Shown: piece after piece, positions 1 to 11,398 of the stretch
Layout: each line of letters opens with the position of its first letter
How positions within the stretch are numbered: position 1 is the first letter of the stretch
Assembly: GCA_011947345.1 (NCBI GenBank)
Contig: JAAVTG010000672.1
Location: 124,001-188,000, forward strand
Direction: 5' to 3'
DNA length: 64,000 nucleotides
Origin: Phytophthora quininea
Lineage: Eukaryota > Oomycota > Peronosporomycetes > Peronosporales > Peronosporaceae
The notes under the pieces: model-generated
Told to the model about the DNA's origin: nothing
Databases searched by the model: none
The model's input: only the letters and a program-made list of their open reading frames with translations
Made by a program: the position numbers and the translations under genes

Positions 1-949
1 AATCGCAGTCTTCGTTCTCCCGAGCGCTTGAGTGAAAAACCTAGCTTCTCTCGGCCCGCCGTATCGTTTCGGTCAATATACTGCTTTTATGGGGCACATT
101 GCCCCGCTTAAACAATTGCATAAACATTTGATCAACTGCGCTTTTTATTATCTATATACCCTTCGCTTCGTGATAAGACAAACTGTTTTATTTTTGAAAT
201 AGAGTTTTTTTAATCTTGACATGATCACAACGTAGTCGAAAGTTCGAGCAATACATGGCGTAGGAAGCGAATACGCCAGTACTTCCAGAGCGATGGTGTT
301 TCCGCGCCCCATTCTTCCCCGCTTAGGTGGTATTATATAAATTGTAGAGATAATATACCGCAGTTAAATCTGTCATTAAATCTTGGTGCTTCGTCTTTGT
401 GGAATATAATTGTTCCAGGTAATCTATCCTTGAAGATAGATTTCACTTATTCGATACTTTCTCGGTTGTAAGCCTTCATACAGTCGTAAATTATGCATGG
501 CTTTGGTTTGTAAGATTTCCCAATTTGTCGTCCAAACCAACACAAATGCCGTCCAGTGATCATTCGTTGGGTGAAGTACGCCTCCATACATTTTGTAAGA
601 TGATCCAAGTTGAAATGTCCCCAACTTCTCGGCAACAGTTCGTTGGGTCAATAATCTCGCATTTTACAAAAGAATGGATCGATAAAGCCGATATACTGAT
701 ATCGTTTCCGTAAAAACAGCGTCCCTAAAAATATACACGAGGTGTTCAACCACTCTCTCGATGCAAAAGTTAACACCTTCACAGCGTCCACGAATTGCCA
801 AGCTACCAATGTGTCCTTCAAAACACAGTATGGTATCGATAAGAGACTTTCATCCTGATTTAACAGAAGTTAGTCGAAATATTGGCGTCTATCTGTCCAT
901 TAACGTACCTGGTGGATGTTCGTATATTCACGGAATTGCGCTGAAACAT
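1..949. other. Gene-poor left edge
   Basis: AT-rich sequence without a convincing gene. Short open frames on both strands (for example 424-651 minus) have no domain I can recognise and no good start context. It borders decayed transposon sequence and may be part of the same decayed insertion. Confidence 0.4.
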
Positions 950-950
950 G

Positions 951-3908
951 CTAACCTGAAAAGTTAGAGTTAGATATGATCCACTCCATGGCTCGCTTAG
1001 CTTCTTCAATACGAGGCCAGCACTCGTAATACTGTACCATAGTATAAACTTGAGAACTCGTGAAAACTCCGCATCGCGCTATTGTAACTGTGATGTAATC
1101 GTCGTCTAGGACAGCCATGCAATGAGAAAGCTGAAACTCGTGTAGATATTTCACACAAAGTTGGATAGTTGCTTTGTCCAAGACATAGTTGCAGTCATTC
1201 TCGGGAGTAGTGGAAGAAGCGTTACTCTGTTGGACTTAGATTAAGGTACCAGCTGCTCTTTTGAACTGCATTCGGTTAAACGAAAGCAGAGACGTAAGGG
1301 AATGTGGAGGCGGAGAACGTTTTGCAATACGTACCACAGAAGCGCAGAGACCATAAGAATATCTCTGATCTAGAAGCATCTTCACTTTTCCTAGAGATGG
1401 GTGTTCCATATCCGCACCATACCTCAGCTCATTTGCAGCTTTCTCATCATTTGTCAATCCCCCCTCTAGTCAATATTTGTTGACGTTTTCTTGAATTTCC
1501 TATTTTTTCGTTGCCGGAAGCATCATGAAGTTTGACGGCACAATGACTTCTTCACTTCTATTTGTAATTGTTCTATCCATTTTCAACGTTTCCTGTATTG
1601 CAGGCTTCTTCACTGTGATAAAGTTATCCATTGCAACATTATTTCCTCCATTCACTGTGTTTCTAACAGCAATATCAGTAAATGTGCTTCTTTTTCAATG
1701 ACGACGTCCTATCAACGTTGTCACTTATGGGTACGTTCATCTCCTTGCGGGGAAGTTGGGGAACGCGGCCGGCTGCAGCATCATCGTGGAATCGTTTCAA
1801 CAGCGTTAGCATCTCTGCGTAACGTGAAGCACCCATACTCTGCATTATCTCGGCGATTTCATTCATAATCACCATCGATTCTTCGCTCGTGGTGATTTTA
1901 GTGATTCCTTGTTTATACTAGCTGATTCAATAAATCTCCAGCGTGCCATTGCCGAGTATTTCGGCTCGAGAGATATCATTTACCTCTTGAGTCTTTGTCT
2001 AACGATGGTTAATGAAATGAAACGGGACAATAGTTTCGACAGACATCTCGTGGAGGCGGTAGTAAAAGCTGTGGCGGCACAGCTACAAGCGTGTCTGAGA
2101 GAATATACGCGAGCAAGTGTAGTTCTTCAAAACATCAGGCAGTTTGTCAGTATAAATCCCGCTCACCCCATCGACAAAATATTTACCGTGAGATTTACGC
2201 GATTTATTGCCCGTTTGAATTGTCCTTCATTGTTTACTCCCTACTAGCTCGACGTAGTCATTGCGGCCGCCCATACGGTAATTAGTACCTGGCCTCACTG
2301 CAAATTTGAACTCCCCTAAACATTTCCGTTAGCTGTGCGCTAATTCACACGTTTAACAATCCATACTTACTACAGTCAAGTCAAACGCAAACCGACTGAT
2401 GAGGTTTGCAAACTAAACGAGCTCTGCTCTATGTTGAACAGAAAACTCCTGAAGCTCAGGACCTTTGGTTAGCAACCAGGTTTCTACTCGCTTCAATTCA
2501 GCCTCATACTCATCGTCGAAAATTGTCTGCATTCCTATGAAGACGGTTACACAATCGTCCATAGGATACGTTTCTCCTGAGACCTTCTTGACCTTTGACC
2601 ATTTCGATTCAATTCTGACGGTCAGCCATTAAAAAATAGCGTTAGACATTGATAAAGTCTAAGAAATGTACTTTCACCGAGTTATTTGTATTGTTGCCGA
2701 TGTGAGCCGCGTTGTTTCTCCTACCCATTCATTTTGGATAACGTCTCAATTTTGAATGAAATAGATGTACAGTGGGTGGCTTACATCGCCGTCCAGTCGT
2801 GCTAGAAGAAAATTCCTAATGCGATGGTATTCCACCTCGCTATCTGCGTAGACTAAAGCGCTCATAATTGAGTTTACCCTCTCTTTCTCGTTGTTGGTTC
2901 TGAAAACAAAATTGATAGAGTTAGAAAGTTGGTACTACCGGCAATGTATGAACAACTCACTTGCTTGTTGAAACAGTTCACAACGTGAAACTGGTATAGC
3001 AGTAGACGAGCTAATGGAGATGCGTCGCCCAAAGCATGGCGCTCATTAAAAACTCGGATTGATCGCCACGGGTCGATATGCTTTTGAAAAAGCGGCATGC
3101 ATCTGTTATGTTTGCTTTTCCTTCTGATGTCATTAAAGAATGTTGAACATAATGTCAATAATCCGACAGGATATTCACAAAGACAGAATCTAAGATCCGT
3201 ACCTTCCGGTGGATGTCATGAACAACAAAGCTAAAAAGTTTGTATCTGTTTTTGTTTGTCCCAAATGTAGTATCCACCATCAATACCTCAAGAAACGTGG
3301 CAAACGATCGCCACATTTTTCTGTTTCAAACGCAAATCGTTTCAGCGAGGGCGTCATCTCCCACAAACGATGTGGCCACAAAGCCTTCTTCTTTGACACT
3401 CATGTTTTGGAGCATCTCTTTCGGTCTAGTATTGTCAGAAAGGCCCTGCTTGTCTTTCTGTTTCATTGACGTCAACATGTTATGAACATCTTTAGTGTGG
3501 GATGTATATCTGAGAAGTCGAGCATAAAGTGTCAGTGGAAGCGTATCAAGACGACTATATAGACAATTCCACTTACCACTTGATTCCCTAAGGAAAAACA
3601 AAATATCCTTCGCCTTCATCCCGTACTTGCAAAGCGTATCAGCGACTTGCAAATTCCTTTGTCTTCAACGCGTCTATGTTCCGGATAGTGTTTGTATAGA
3701 TCATCGCCAGTCGGGTGGTTGTGGATACCACCACTTGCGGAAAGAGAGACACAATATTTGTTGCGCGATTGGAGAGTGAAAATGACATTGATTCGAACAG
3801 GACATTCTGTCCCGGACTAGCTTGATCGATCGTGTCGGTGTCTGGGCCGCAGCTTGAAACCTTATCAACTCTATCATGGTAGCATCCTCTTTGTCTTCCC
3901 AATTTCAT
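951..3908 (-). mobile_element. Decayed MULE-type DNA transposon, transposase remnants
   Basis: Several disconnected minus-strand frames read like successive pieces of a MULE/FAR1-type transposase. At 3326-3652 is a region with the pattern G-x-K-A-K-D-I-L-x-F-L-R-E followed by T-K-D-V-H-N-M-L, typical of the part before the catalytic core. At 2874-3158 is the core-like stretch LLYQFHVVNCFNKQV, resembling the C/H-F-H-V-x-K motif of MULE transposases. Pieces at 1675-1875 and 951-1457 resemble the C-terminal region. The frames are broken by many stops and shifts, so this is an old inactive copy. No terminal inverted repeats were found by eye. Assignment to MULE is by motif memory and not by search. 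Confidence 0.5.
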
Positions 3909-5460
3909 TTCGCGATGAAGTCCGTCACAGCATCTCGCGTAGTCGAATCCATATGTTGTCCGACGTACCTCGGGTCCAACACTACGCCACGCTGTGTGTC
4001 GCTGTAAACAAAGTCGAACCGCTCCTTCATCACACCTGTGGTAATGCTAAGCCCAGAGATAGACGTCGGGATGTCCTTGAATGTATCGGGCAGCTACAAA
4101 TACATCTAGAAAACGTCGGAGATCGGGCGGGTATTTCTTTCAAACACCTACTGGACTCCTCAGCACTTGAAGCACGAGGTTGACGTGGCACTATGATCGG
4201 TTAGCACGCGCCACGTATGAGCCCGATCTTCAGTGGCACATGCCAGTCATTGGCCGAACTGGGAAGCACTGGCGCTGCAACTGTACCTGTCGCCTGCGCC
4301 GAAGCGGAGGGGGTATTGTTCTTTGCCACCACACCCCTACCCAACCCTGTCGAAGGTGACCAAGATCCTGTACTTCTAGGGTGAGCTGTACGCATGTGGG
4401 TGTGGTGTAGCGGGTCGACGGGAGCGCCCCGGTCCGCGCGGAGATGGAGTGGTCGGGACTAGAGAACAATCAAAACGAGGGCGCTCCAATTAAGTACGGC
4501 ATCTGATCACATCAGATCCCTGATCAAGTACGACTGGCGATCCGACGACATGGGTTCGGATCCTCCCGATCAAGTGCGATCCGACGACATGGGTACAGAT
4601 CCTTACGATCCGACGTCCGATCTTTACAGATGGTTACGACTATGGGAGATCCAAGAGCTGGCTCAAAGATCAGCCCAGAATTTGATGTGTGCCGACCCGA
4701 GGGATGCCTGCAGCAGATCGATCAAGAGCGACAACCCCAGAAACGCTAAACCAGCTGGGAACTGTAGCTCCAGAGCCAACCAAGGAGCCCAGAGAGTGAC
4801 GCGTGTCCAACAAACGGGTAGTTTTAGTTCAGTCCGCATTTAGCTACAAAATACACAAGTCCACACCGGCAGACAAGTGATAATATACCCTCGTGCCACC
4901 CAAGTTCGACTTTGCCTCGTGCCATCCTCCCTCGTAGAAGAATCGCCCCGAACCACAATCTATAGGGTGGGATCGGGCGCTACGAGTTGTCGGTTGTGTG
5001 GATCTAACCAACCCCGAAGTGTCACGAGAACGGCACTATAAATAGAGATGTCTACGCGGAGCAAGCGATAGGGCCGAGCGATTGACGGAGAGAGAGAGCG
5101 CGTGTGCGGAAGACCGACTGATCAAGCGATAGGGATCAGCCGGTCTAGAAGAAGAGAAGAGAAGAAGACAACCGGAAGTGTGGGAAGCCCATCCTCGCAC
5201 GGCCACCAACCAAGACCTCAAGTACCAAGGTTACATTCCTGGCCACTGCGTTATCGCGCTTTGGAATTACGTTAGTCAAGTCCTGGGAAAACGCGACGTC
5301 GTTTTAACCGAGGTGACGTCGCATTTGTGAGCTGGAGATCCCCTGCCTCTAGATCCGAGATCGGATTTTCTGGTAAGCCACTCCACCACATGGGCTAGGC
5401 CGCCCAGTGCGTATGGCTCACGCCCATGTCGATGGGCCAGTGGGTAATGTACGCCCACGA
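3909..5460. mobile_element. Possible LTR-retroelement debris with TATA-like promoter
   Basis: No intact gene. A TATA-like sequence (actataaatagag, about 5034-5046) sits in a stretch with the look of an LTR promoter. Short Pro/Ser-rich and Asp/Ser-rich frames (4201-4469 minus, 4550-4843 plus) could be gag or leader remnants, but no reverse transcriptase, integrase or paired LTR is visible. The call as retroelement debris is an inference from context next to a transposon remnant. Confidence 0.25.
4537..4594. repeat. Short direct repeat, 19 bp at 39-bp spacing
   Basis: The 19-mer gcgatccgacgacatgggt occurs at 4537 and again at 4576. The surrounding GATC-rich sequence (gatcaagt, ggatcc, agatcc) is also repeated imperfectly, so this is a two-copy tandem repeat within the transposon-like region. 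Confidence 0.7.
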
Positions 5461-6336
5461 TATCTGCGGCATGGAGACGAACCGCTGTGATATACGTGCA
5501 AGTAATTTGTATTGCTTGAATTTTCTCAATCTACGTGTACCTAGTGATCATTGATGAGACGAGTGTGAAGATGAGCAGAGTACAACCGAGAGGTGAATCA
5601 CCCCTACGTCTGGGACCTCGGTGGCGTCGACCGCATTACCAAAAGTGGTTCGCCACGGTGTTGTACGATGGCCTACGAGGCCTACCTTGTATATGGGCAC
5701 TAAGTTGTGCATTCAACTGGGTACGAGCCAATAATACTGAAAAGTATTCTTACGAAGGATGTCTAACAGATTTATACTGAAAAACCTCAGGACGAAGAAT
5801 GGATGCCCCCAACGGATTAATTGCTGACGCGTAACCTGGGCCGATATTTAGCCAACATCACAACTCGTCGGCGTTCGAACAACACCGTACAGCGAATTTT
5901 CTGATAACAGGCAAACAGGTTTCCGCAGATCCTGCGATTGTATCACAACATCCATCAAATTTGGACAGTAAAAGAGTATTCCCAGCCTAAGTCACGGACG
6001 ATCTTCTTGTCTGACACGAATTACCGCTGCTAGTGATTCAATCACACGAAGCATTTTGTTGACTCAATAACTAGAGCCCACACCAACTGCATCGAAGGTG
6101 CGTGGGAGGTGAAAATTAGAGCTCGCATGAAGAGCAAGAGAACGCGGGGTTGTCTTTTTGGCTTCCACTCGGAAAATAATTTATACATGCGGGGCCTTCT
6201 TTGGGTCTTCAGGTATGTGTCGGCCTTGGCAAGGACGCGTGGCAGGCCTCACAATCAACAGTCATTTTACCTAACCAAGCGTTTTCGTTTTTTTTTAATT
6301 AAAATAAATGGATCAAAACTTGGTTCTAATTAAGCC
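5461..6336. other. Intergenic, no supported gene
   Basis: A plus-strand frame at 5535-5780 contains IDETSVKMSRV, faintly like the second catalytic block of Tc1/pogo-type transposases, but the rest does not support this. A T9 run ends near 6297, just upstream of the next gene. Otherwise nothing is recognised. Confidence 0.35.
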
Positions 6337-7088
6337 ATGGCAAAAAAGGAGAACCAGCATCAATCGGGAGTATTTGCATTGTTCCTTGCAGTTAGTCGAA
6401 GCTTGCAAGATTTGGCAGATACTCGACGGATGCACCCGTGACTGTGGGGGCAGCACTTCTTCTGAAACGGTCTGCTTTGCCAGTTGTCAGGACTCGAGGC
6501 CTTCTTTACGGCCATCTCGCCCGACTTGAAGCTTAGGTAGCAGACAACTTTGACGAACTGCTTGGTACGTTGGAATTGCTCTACAGTCAAGTGCTGCTGT
6601 GCCTCATAGCTCCTTTCAATGGTGATGTGCAGTCTACAAGATCGCGATCTTGCTCGGCGCCTGCTGCATCGTGTTCTTTATTCTGTGCTGGTGCTAGCGT
6701 TTCACAATTACCTTGAAAATGTTGGCCTCGAAGGTTCTGCGAGACAGCGAGAGGGCCCAGACCGAGGATCAATCGCCTCCTTTCTGGCAACGAGATCGAT
6801 CGTTTGCTTGCGGCGCTACAAACTCACGATCGATCGACTGTCCCAATCGACGATGCAACCAGTTTTGCTTGTATGTTGAGCATTTTACAGTCGTGGTGGG
6901 GCTTCTCATCCAGCACTCCACAACGATTAGCGTCTTGCATTGCAGATGGTCAAGTTTTCTTCTGCATATTACCACCAGCTGGAGCATACTTCGACCACAA
7001 CGACCACCAAACAGCAGGTCTCTGATAACCAAACGCTTGGGTCGCACGTGCTCGAGTTCACAGACCAAGTGCCTCCATCTGCAGTATA
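6337..7088 (+). CDS. Unrecognised small gene, frames broken
   Basis: An ATG in good context (ccATGGCA, 6337) opens a protein-like frame that begins MAKKENQHQSGVFALFL and ends at a stop at about 6440. Shifting one base at the CCC run there opens a second protein-like stretch (VTVGAALLLKRSALPVV) that continues to about 6530. Past an in-frame TAG is a third leucine-rich stretch (NFDELLGTLELLYSQ). Around 6869-6945 there is a good intron candidate (GTATGT to TTGCATTGCAG), after which MVKFSSAYYHQLEHTS runs to a stop near 7088. The pieces could be one gene of about 200-230 residues. I recognise no family. It may be a pseudogene or a gene damaged by sequence errors. Confidence 0.35.
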
Positions 7089-7188
7089 GGCAAACCACCA
7101 TGGCAGACTGTTGAAAATCCAGATGTGGTCTCCGCTAAGCGCCTCAATTCATTCCAACTTCCGTCCACTGAAGTGCACGCCGACCGCA

Positions 7189-8329
7189 ATGTTCGCTCGA
7201 CTTTCCACAGCATTCCTTCTAACTCAATTGGTCGGTAGTTCCGTTCAGGTCTTGGCGTCCTCTTCGAGTCAACAGGATGATGGTGGCTATGCAACGGGCG
7301 CTTGGGCGTCTCTGAATTCCTCGTTCTACTCGATCACGACGCCGTGCGAACAGCAAACGTGGAGCATCTCGCAGCACTCGGCCAGCTCGATCTGGTTGCA
7401 CTTCTCGTCAATTGATTTAACGGCCGGTGCAAAGCTGACGGTCTCGACTTTGAACGGCTCCGAGGCGCAGACGCTCTCAACTCAGCAGTCTAATGTCGTC
7501 ACCTCCCCATTTCCCGGTGACAACGTCGTCGTCAAGTTTGAACCTCCCAAGGGCTGCACTGCAGCTTCAACCTCGTCGATCACGCTGGACGCCGTCGGGT
7601 ACGAGTACTCTGCAGACTTGCAATCCACGAACGAAGAGCGCGAAATCTGCGGCGCTGTCGACACCATGAAGAACGTCGTGTGCTTTGCTTCAGGTACTGA
7701 TCAAGACAAGGCGATGGTCGGCATGGCCAAAGCGGTGATGCGGACTCAACGCACTCGAGAAGACGGCGCGATCGTCACTTGTACTGCGTGGCTCTGGGGT
7801 AATCAAGGCCACATCATCTCCAATAACCACTGCTTCTCAAGCCAGGAGATGGTCGACGCCGCCAAGTTTGACTTTGACGTCCAGACGGCTGCATGTGGCG
7901 ACGAATGCACCTTTTCCACGTGCCCCATTGGCAAAACTCTGGTCGGTAAAGACAACGTCAAGTTCATTAAATCGGACGCCTCGCTCGACTACGCGGTGCT
8001 CCAGATCACGACCGCTGCCGACTATGTGAACTCCTACGGATATCTCCAAGTCCGTACGAGTGCACCGTCACAGGGTGAACATATTTACATCCCGCAGCAG
8101 CCAAAAGGAGGCCCCAAGAAAACACCGACCGACGACGAAGGTCGACCTCGGTCGATTTCACCGGTCGACCGACACCGAGCACCGTTCCGGCTCGCCCGTC
8201 ATCTCTCGTGACGACAATACCGTCGTGGGGCTTCACCGTATCGGAGACTGCGATAACGCAGCCACACCATCCAGTACGCTCGCTGCTGCTCTACAAGCGA
8301 TCGTCTCAGGCAACGACGGCTTCAAGTAA
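7189..8329 (+). pseudogene. Secreted trypsin-like serine protease, frame broken before the catalytic Ser
   Basis: The ATG at 7189 (not the upstream one at 7111) starts a clean signal peptide, MFARLSTAFLLTQLVGSSVQ. A beta-rich N-terminal domain of about 130 residues follows, then a chymotrypsin-fold domain resembling bacterial lysyl-endopeptidase-like proteases. The catalytic His lies in the SNNHC motif (about 7822) and the Asp in ASLDYAVLQI (about 7978). The Ser motif SGSPVIS is at about 8194 but in a different frame. The break lies between about 8110 and 8170, and roughly 30 residues normally expected between the Asp strand and the Ser loop seem to be missing, so a real deletion is likelier here than a one-base error. 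Several N-glycosylation sequons are visible. Predicted role: extracellular protein digestion. As read, the first frame ends at 8211 without the Ser. Confidence 0.65.
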
Positions 8330-8408
8330 AAGACCTACATCGTGTTCTTTAGATCCATGTATTTCATGCGTTCATTACTCGGCGAATATAACAATGTTGC
8401 CTTACTCA

Positions 8409-10013
8409 TTAATCTTTTGAAACACAATACCAATTTTGCGACGGAAACGATGCACGCATCCGAGAACAAATTCTTAGCTTGAGTGCAAATGCGTTGATAA
8501 AAGCCTTCAATCGATTCTGGTAAAGGAGAAAAGCGATTTTAACCCCAGCGTGGACTGCTGTGGACACGAAAACCGTCACCTGACCAGGCTTCAGTATCAC
8601 GTCTAGCTGGATATCCTCGACTCGTCCAGTCTCGGCAGCTTGGCGTTCAATTTGCTCGAGTGTATGAGATTTTGCCAGTGCCACAACATTTGGTCAAAGC
8701 CGTCGCACAGTCTTCGAGATTTCATCAAGTTGGCACGCACAGCTCGAATTCCCACCCACGACAAGTCAGCGAGAGAGATAAAGTTCTCGTCACATTCATC
8801 CAGCCGAGGAGTGGAGAGCGATGGCTCGTGTTCTGCCTTCACTTGTGTCGTTAGCAGCCACAACATCGTTGATACATCATTGATGCCGTTCACACTACGT
8901 AGCTTCCAGGAATTCTTGGCCATGAAGCGAACGCAATCCATAGACAAGAAGAAATACGGACCAAAGGCGTAGGGCGGGAACTTCTTCATCGGATATTGCT
9001 CGCGACTCGCGAAATAACGATGACTTCGCTCTCGAACTGGCAAATGCACTTGTCCAGGTACAATCCCCCACACCCGACCAAAATACGAGCTCCCCTGCTG
9101 CATCAGCGACTCCAGTTGATCCACTCGGAGGTAAATATCGTCGTCTGCAACCATGACGAATTGGGTTTGGGGAAATTCGGCAGCTGTAAAGTGGTAAAAC
9201 TCCCTCAGTTTGTCGGCCAATTTTGCATATGCATCTTCGCATTCCAGCTCGTCCGTGAGTAGATCACATATATATCACGCTCTAATTGCACTGCTCGCTC
9301 AAAGCGCTTCCGATCAACAATATCAGCGATCCCATCCAGATTCGGCGAGCAGCCTAGAAACAATACTTTAACGTTATCAGGAAGGCTTTTCGGGTTGGCC
9401 TAAGTTTCTCGGATAGCTTGTCGTCGAGGGAAATTAGTGAGTACAGCACTTCGAACACCGACGACGAGCAGCAGATCGCCCAGTTTGGACGAGAAAGTCG
9501 CATCGATCTCAGTAGCTGGGTCTTGGTTTTGACGAGCAGCCCACTGTAAAATATTCTCTTCTTGTGGTACTTGTTTCTCTCTGCGGTATTGCTCCACTCG
9601 ATCGGCGCAGTGCTGTTGGAAATCCCCGCTTTGGCGACTGTAAAAGAAATCGGCAACGTCTCGTGAGCACGGTCAGTGCCTGCAGTATCAGTGACATACA
9701 TGACTGCAGAGTGCGTTCCTTCCTTGACGTCACTGGTCCGGATTTTTGAGCCCAGCATCGACTCACACCTTGTCCAGTTGCCATCCACCTCCACGCAGAA
9801 TTGTTTGGCGGCGTATTCCAGTTGGAATGCATGAATATCATTCACGGACACGCTGTACGTGAACTTGAGCGGCAGCTTCAGTACTTGACCATGACGAGGC
9901 TCGTGTATTTGAAACACGTCGATAGGGTCTTCAACAGATGTTACGTACGCAGAGATTGCACTCCCTAACAGCCCGACACTGCTATACATAAAGATTGGAG
10001 ACCGCATGATCAT
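8409..10013 (-). pseudogene. GT31 glycosyltransferase copy A, with nonsense codon and frame breaks
   Basis: First of seven related genes. Layout as in the others: N-terminal hydrophobic leader, Ig-like domain ending in the motif FCVExDGxWTxC, linker with ENILQWA, then a GT31 domain with RRQAIRET, the metal-binding ADDDIY motif and the C-terminal block SLADLSWVGIRA. The Trp codon after RRQAIRET is TAG (9400-9402), a substitution and not an indel. There are also breaks at C4 9624-9627, near 9266 and at T4 8670-8673. After the last one, the reading continues through a beta-rich tail to the stop at 8409, and this tail also occurs in copies C and G. The start is the MIMRSPIF methionine (10013); the open frame extends to 10049. 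It is divergent from copy B with about 60 bp between starts. Confidence 0.75.
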
Positions 10014-10074
10014 CAACTTCCCACGGAAAGATATCTTTTTGAGTGACAACGCTTCGTCAGTATTCTCTCACGAG

Positions 10075-11327
10075 ATGGACGTCTGCTTCGTGTTGCTGCT
10101 ATTGACAACCATCCTAAGCTGCACAACCCCAATTTCGCAGCAGAATACTACGCAGACGACTGAAGACCCCATCGATGTGTTCAAGATCGACAGTCCGAAA
10201 GACGGAGACGTGGTCCAAACTCCAGTCAAATTCGCGTACCATGTCACAGTGAACGACGTTGGCGACTTTAAACAACGCTATGCCGGTATGCAATACTGTG
10301 TGGAGATGGATGGCAATACGACAGCGTATAAGCCGATGTTTGGGCGGAAAGTTCGGTTTACCAACTTGACGGAGGGTACTCACAGTGCCGTGATGTTCAT
10401 CACCGACGAGTTTGGCATTTTATTGTTACAAGCTTCCAAGATGAAGCGACTAAAGTGGGTAGATCGATGCTCGTCATTGGAATTAAGAGCGCCGTCTTGA
10501 CGAATTTCGATCGTCGTCAAACGATTCAAGAGACGTGGGGAAATGTGTCAGCTCTGCCTGAGAATATAAAAGTATTCTTCCCCGGGTGCACCCCGCTCAT
10601 GGACGATATCTCGAGCAGTAGTGATCGAGAGCGGTTCAAAGCTGCGGTCGAGTTGGAGAGAAAGGTATTTGGCGACCTCCTGACCGACGAGTTGGACTGT
10701 GAAGACTCTCGAGCGTTCCTCGGTCGAAAGGTGACCGGCTTTACGGACTGGGTGGTCGCCAATCTGCCGCAAACTTCTTACATCTTCATCGTCGATGACG
10801 ACGTCTACGCCAAAGTGGACAAGATCGTAGCAGACTTGAGCGGATCCATGCCGCGAGATTGTATCTATCTCGGCGAGTCGCTGGAGGTTAACGGCGCGTC
10901 AAAGCTGATTCCGCTGCGAGACCCTATGCATCGGTACTTTACCTCGCGACCAAACTATCCGCTGGACCAGTTTGCGCCGTATGCGGCAGGCCCGCACTTC
11001 ATCCTCTCCATGGACTGCGCTCGGTTCCTGGCCAGAAATTGTCGACGTCTGGGAAGTCTCGGCGGACTCGATGATAACAGCATGGGGATCTGGCTACTTA
11101 CGATCCAGGTCCACGTGCAGTACACGCAGGCATTCCGATGTCTGCGGTTGGGACCGTGTGCAGACAACTTGCTGTCGATCGCTGACTTGTCGCCGTTGGG
11201 GATCCGATCGATGCACAACAACCGACTTCGAGGCCGCTCGCTGTGCCACCACTTCGACAGCGTGGTGTGGGGCTGGCAGCCTCCAGGGTCAGCCAAAGAC
11301 TTGCTAGATAAGACCAGCATGCAGTAA
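10075..11327 (+). CDS. GT31 glycosyltransferase copy B, short linker, one frame break
   Basis: Starts with the signal-like MDVCFVLLLLTTILSC (ATG 10075). The Ig-like domain keeps QYCVEMDGN. The frame changes near 10412-10430, after ITDEFG, and the GT31 domain resumes with LVIGIKSAVLTNF, RRQTIQETW, the metal motif VDDDVYAKVD (about 10793) and ADLSPLGIRSMH near the C terminus. The linker between the two domains is about 40 residues shorter than in copies D, F and G, so this copy has a genuine deletion besides the frame break. Predicted role: transfer of galactose or a related sugar in beta-1,3 linkage in the Golgi or ER lumen. The acceptor is unknown. Whether it is active is uncertain. Confidence 0.65.
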
Positions 11328-11398
11328 AGGAATTATCGCGGCGACAATTGAATTGGAGGGCAGATGAGATAGAGATACTTGTCAAACATTGCGATGTT

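Noticed and set aside
5535..5780. Possible Tc1/pogo transposase fragment
   Set aside because: Only IDETSVK resembles the catalytic block; the rest lacks the expected spacing and motifs.
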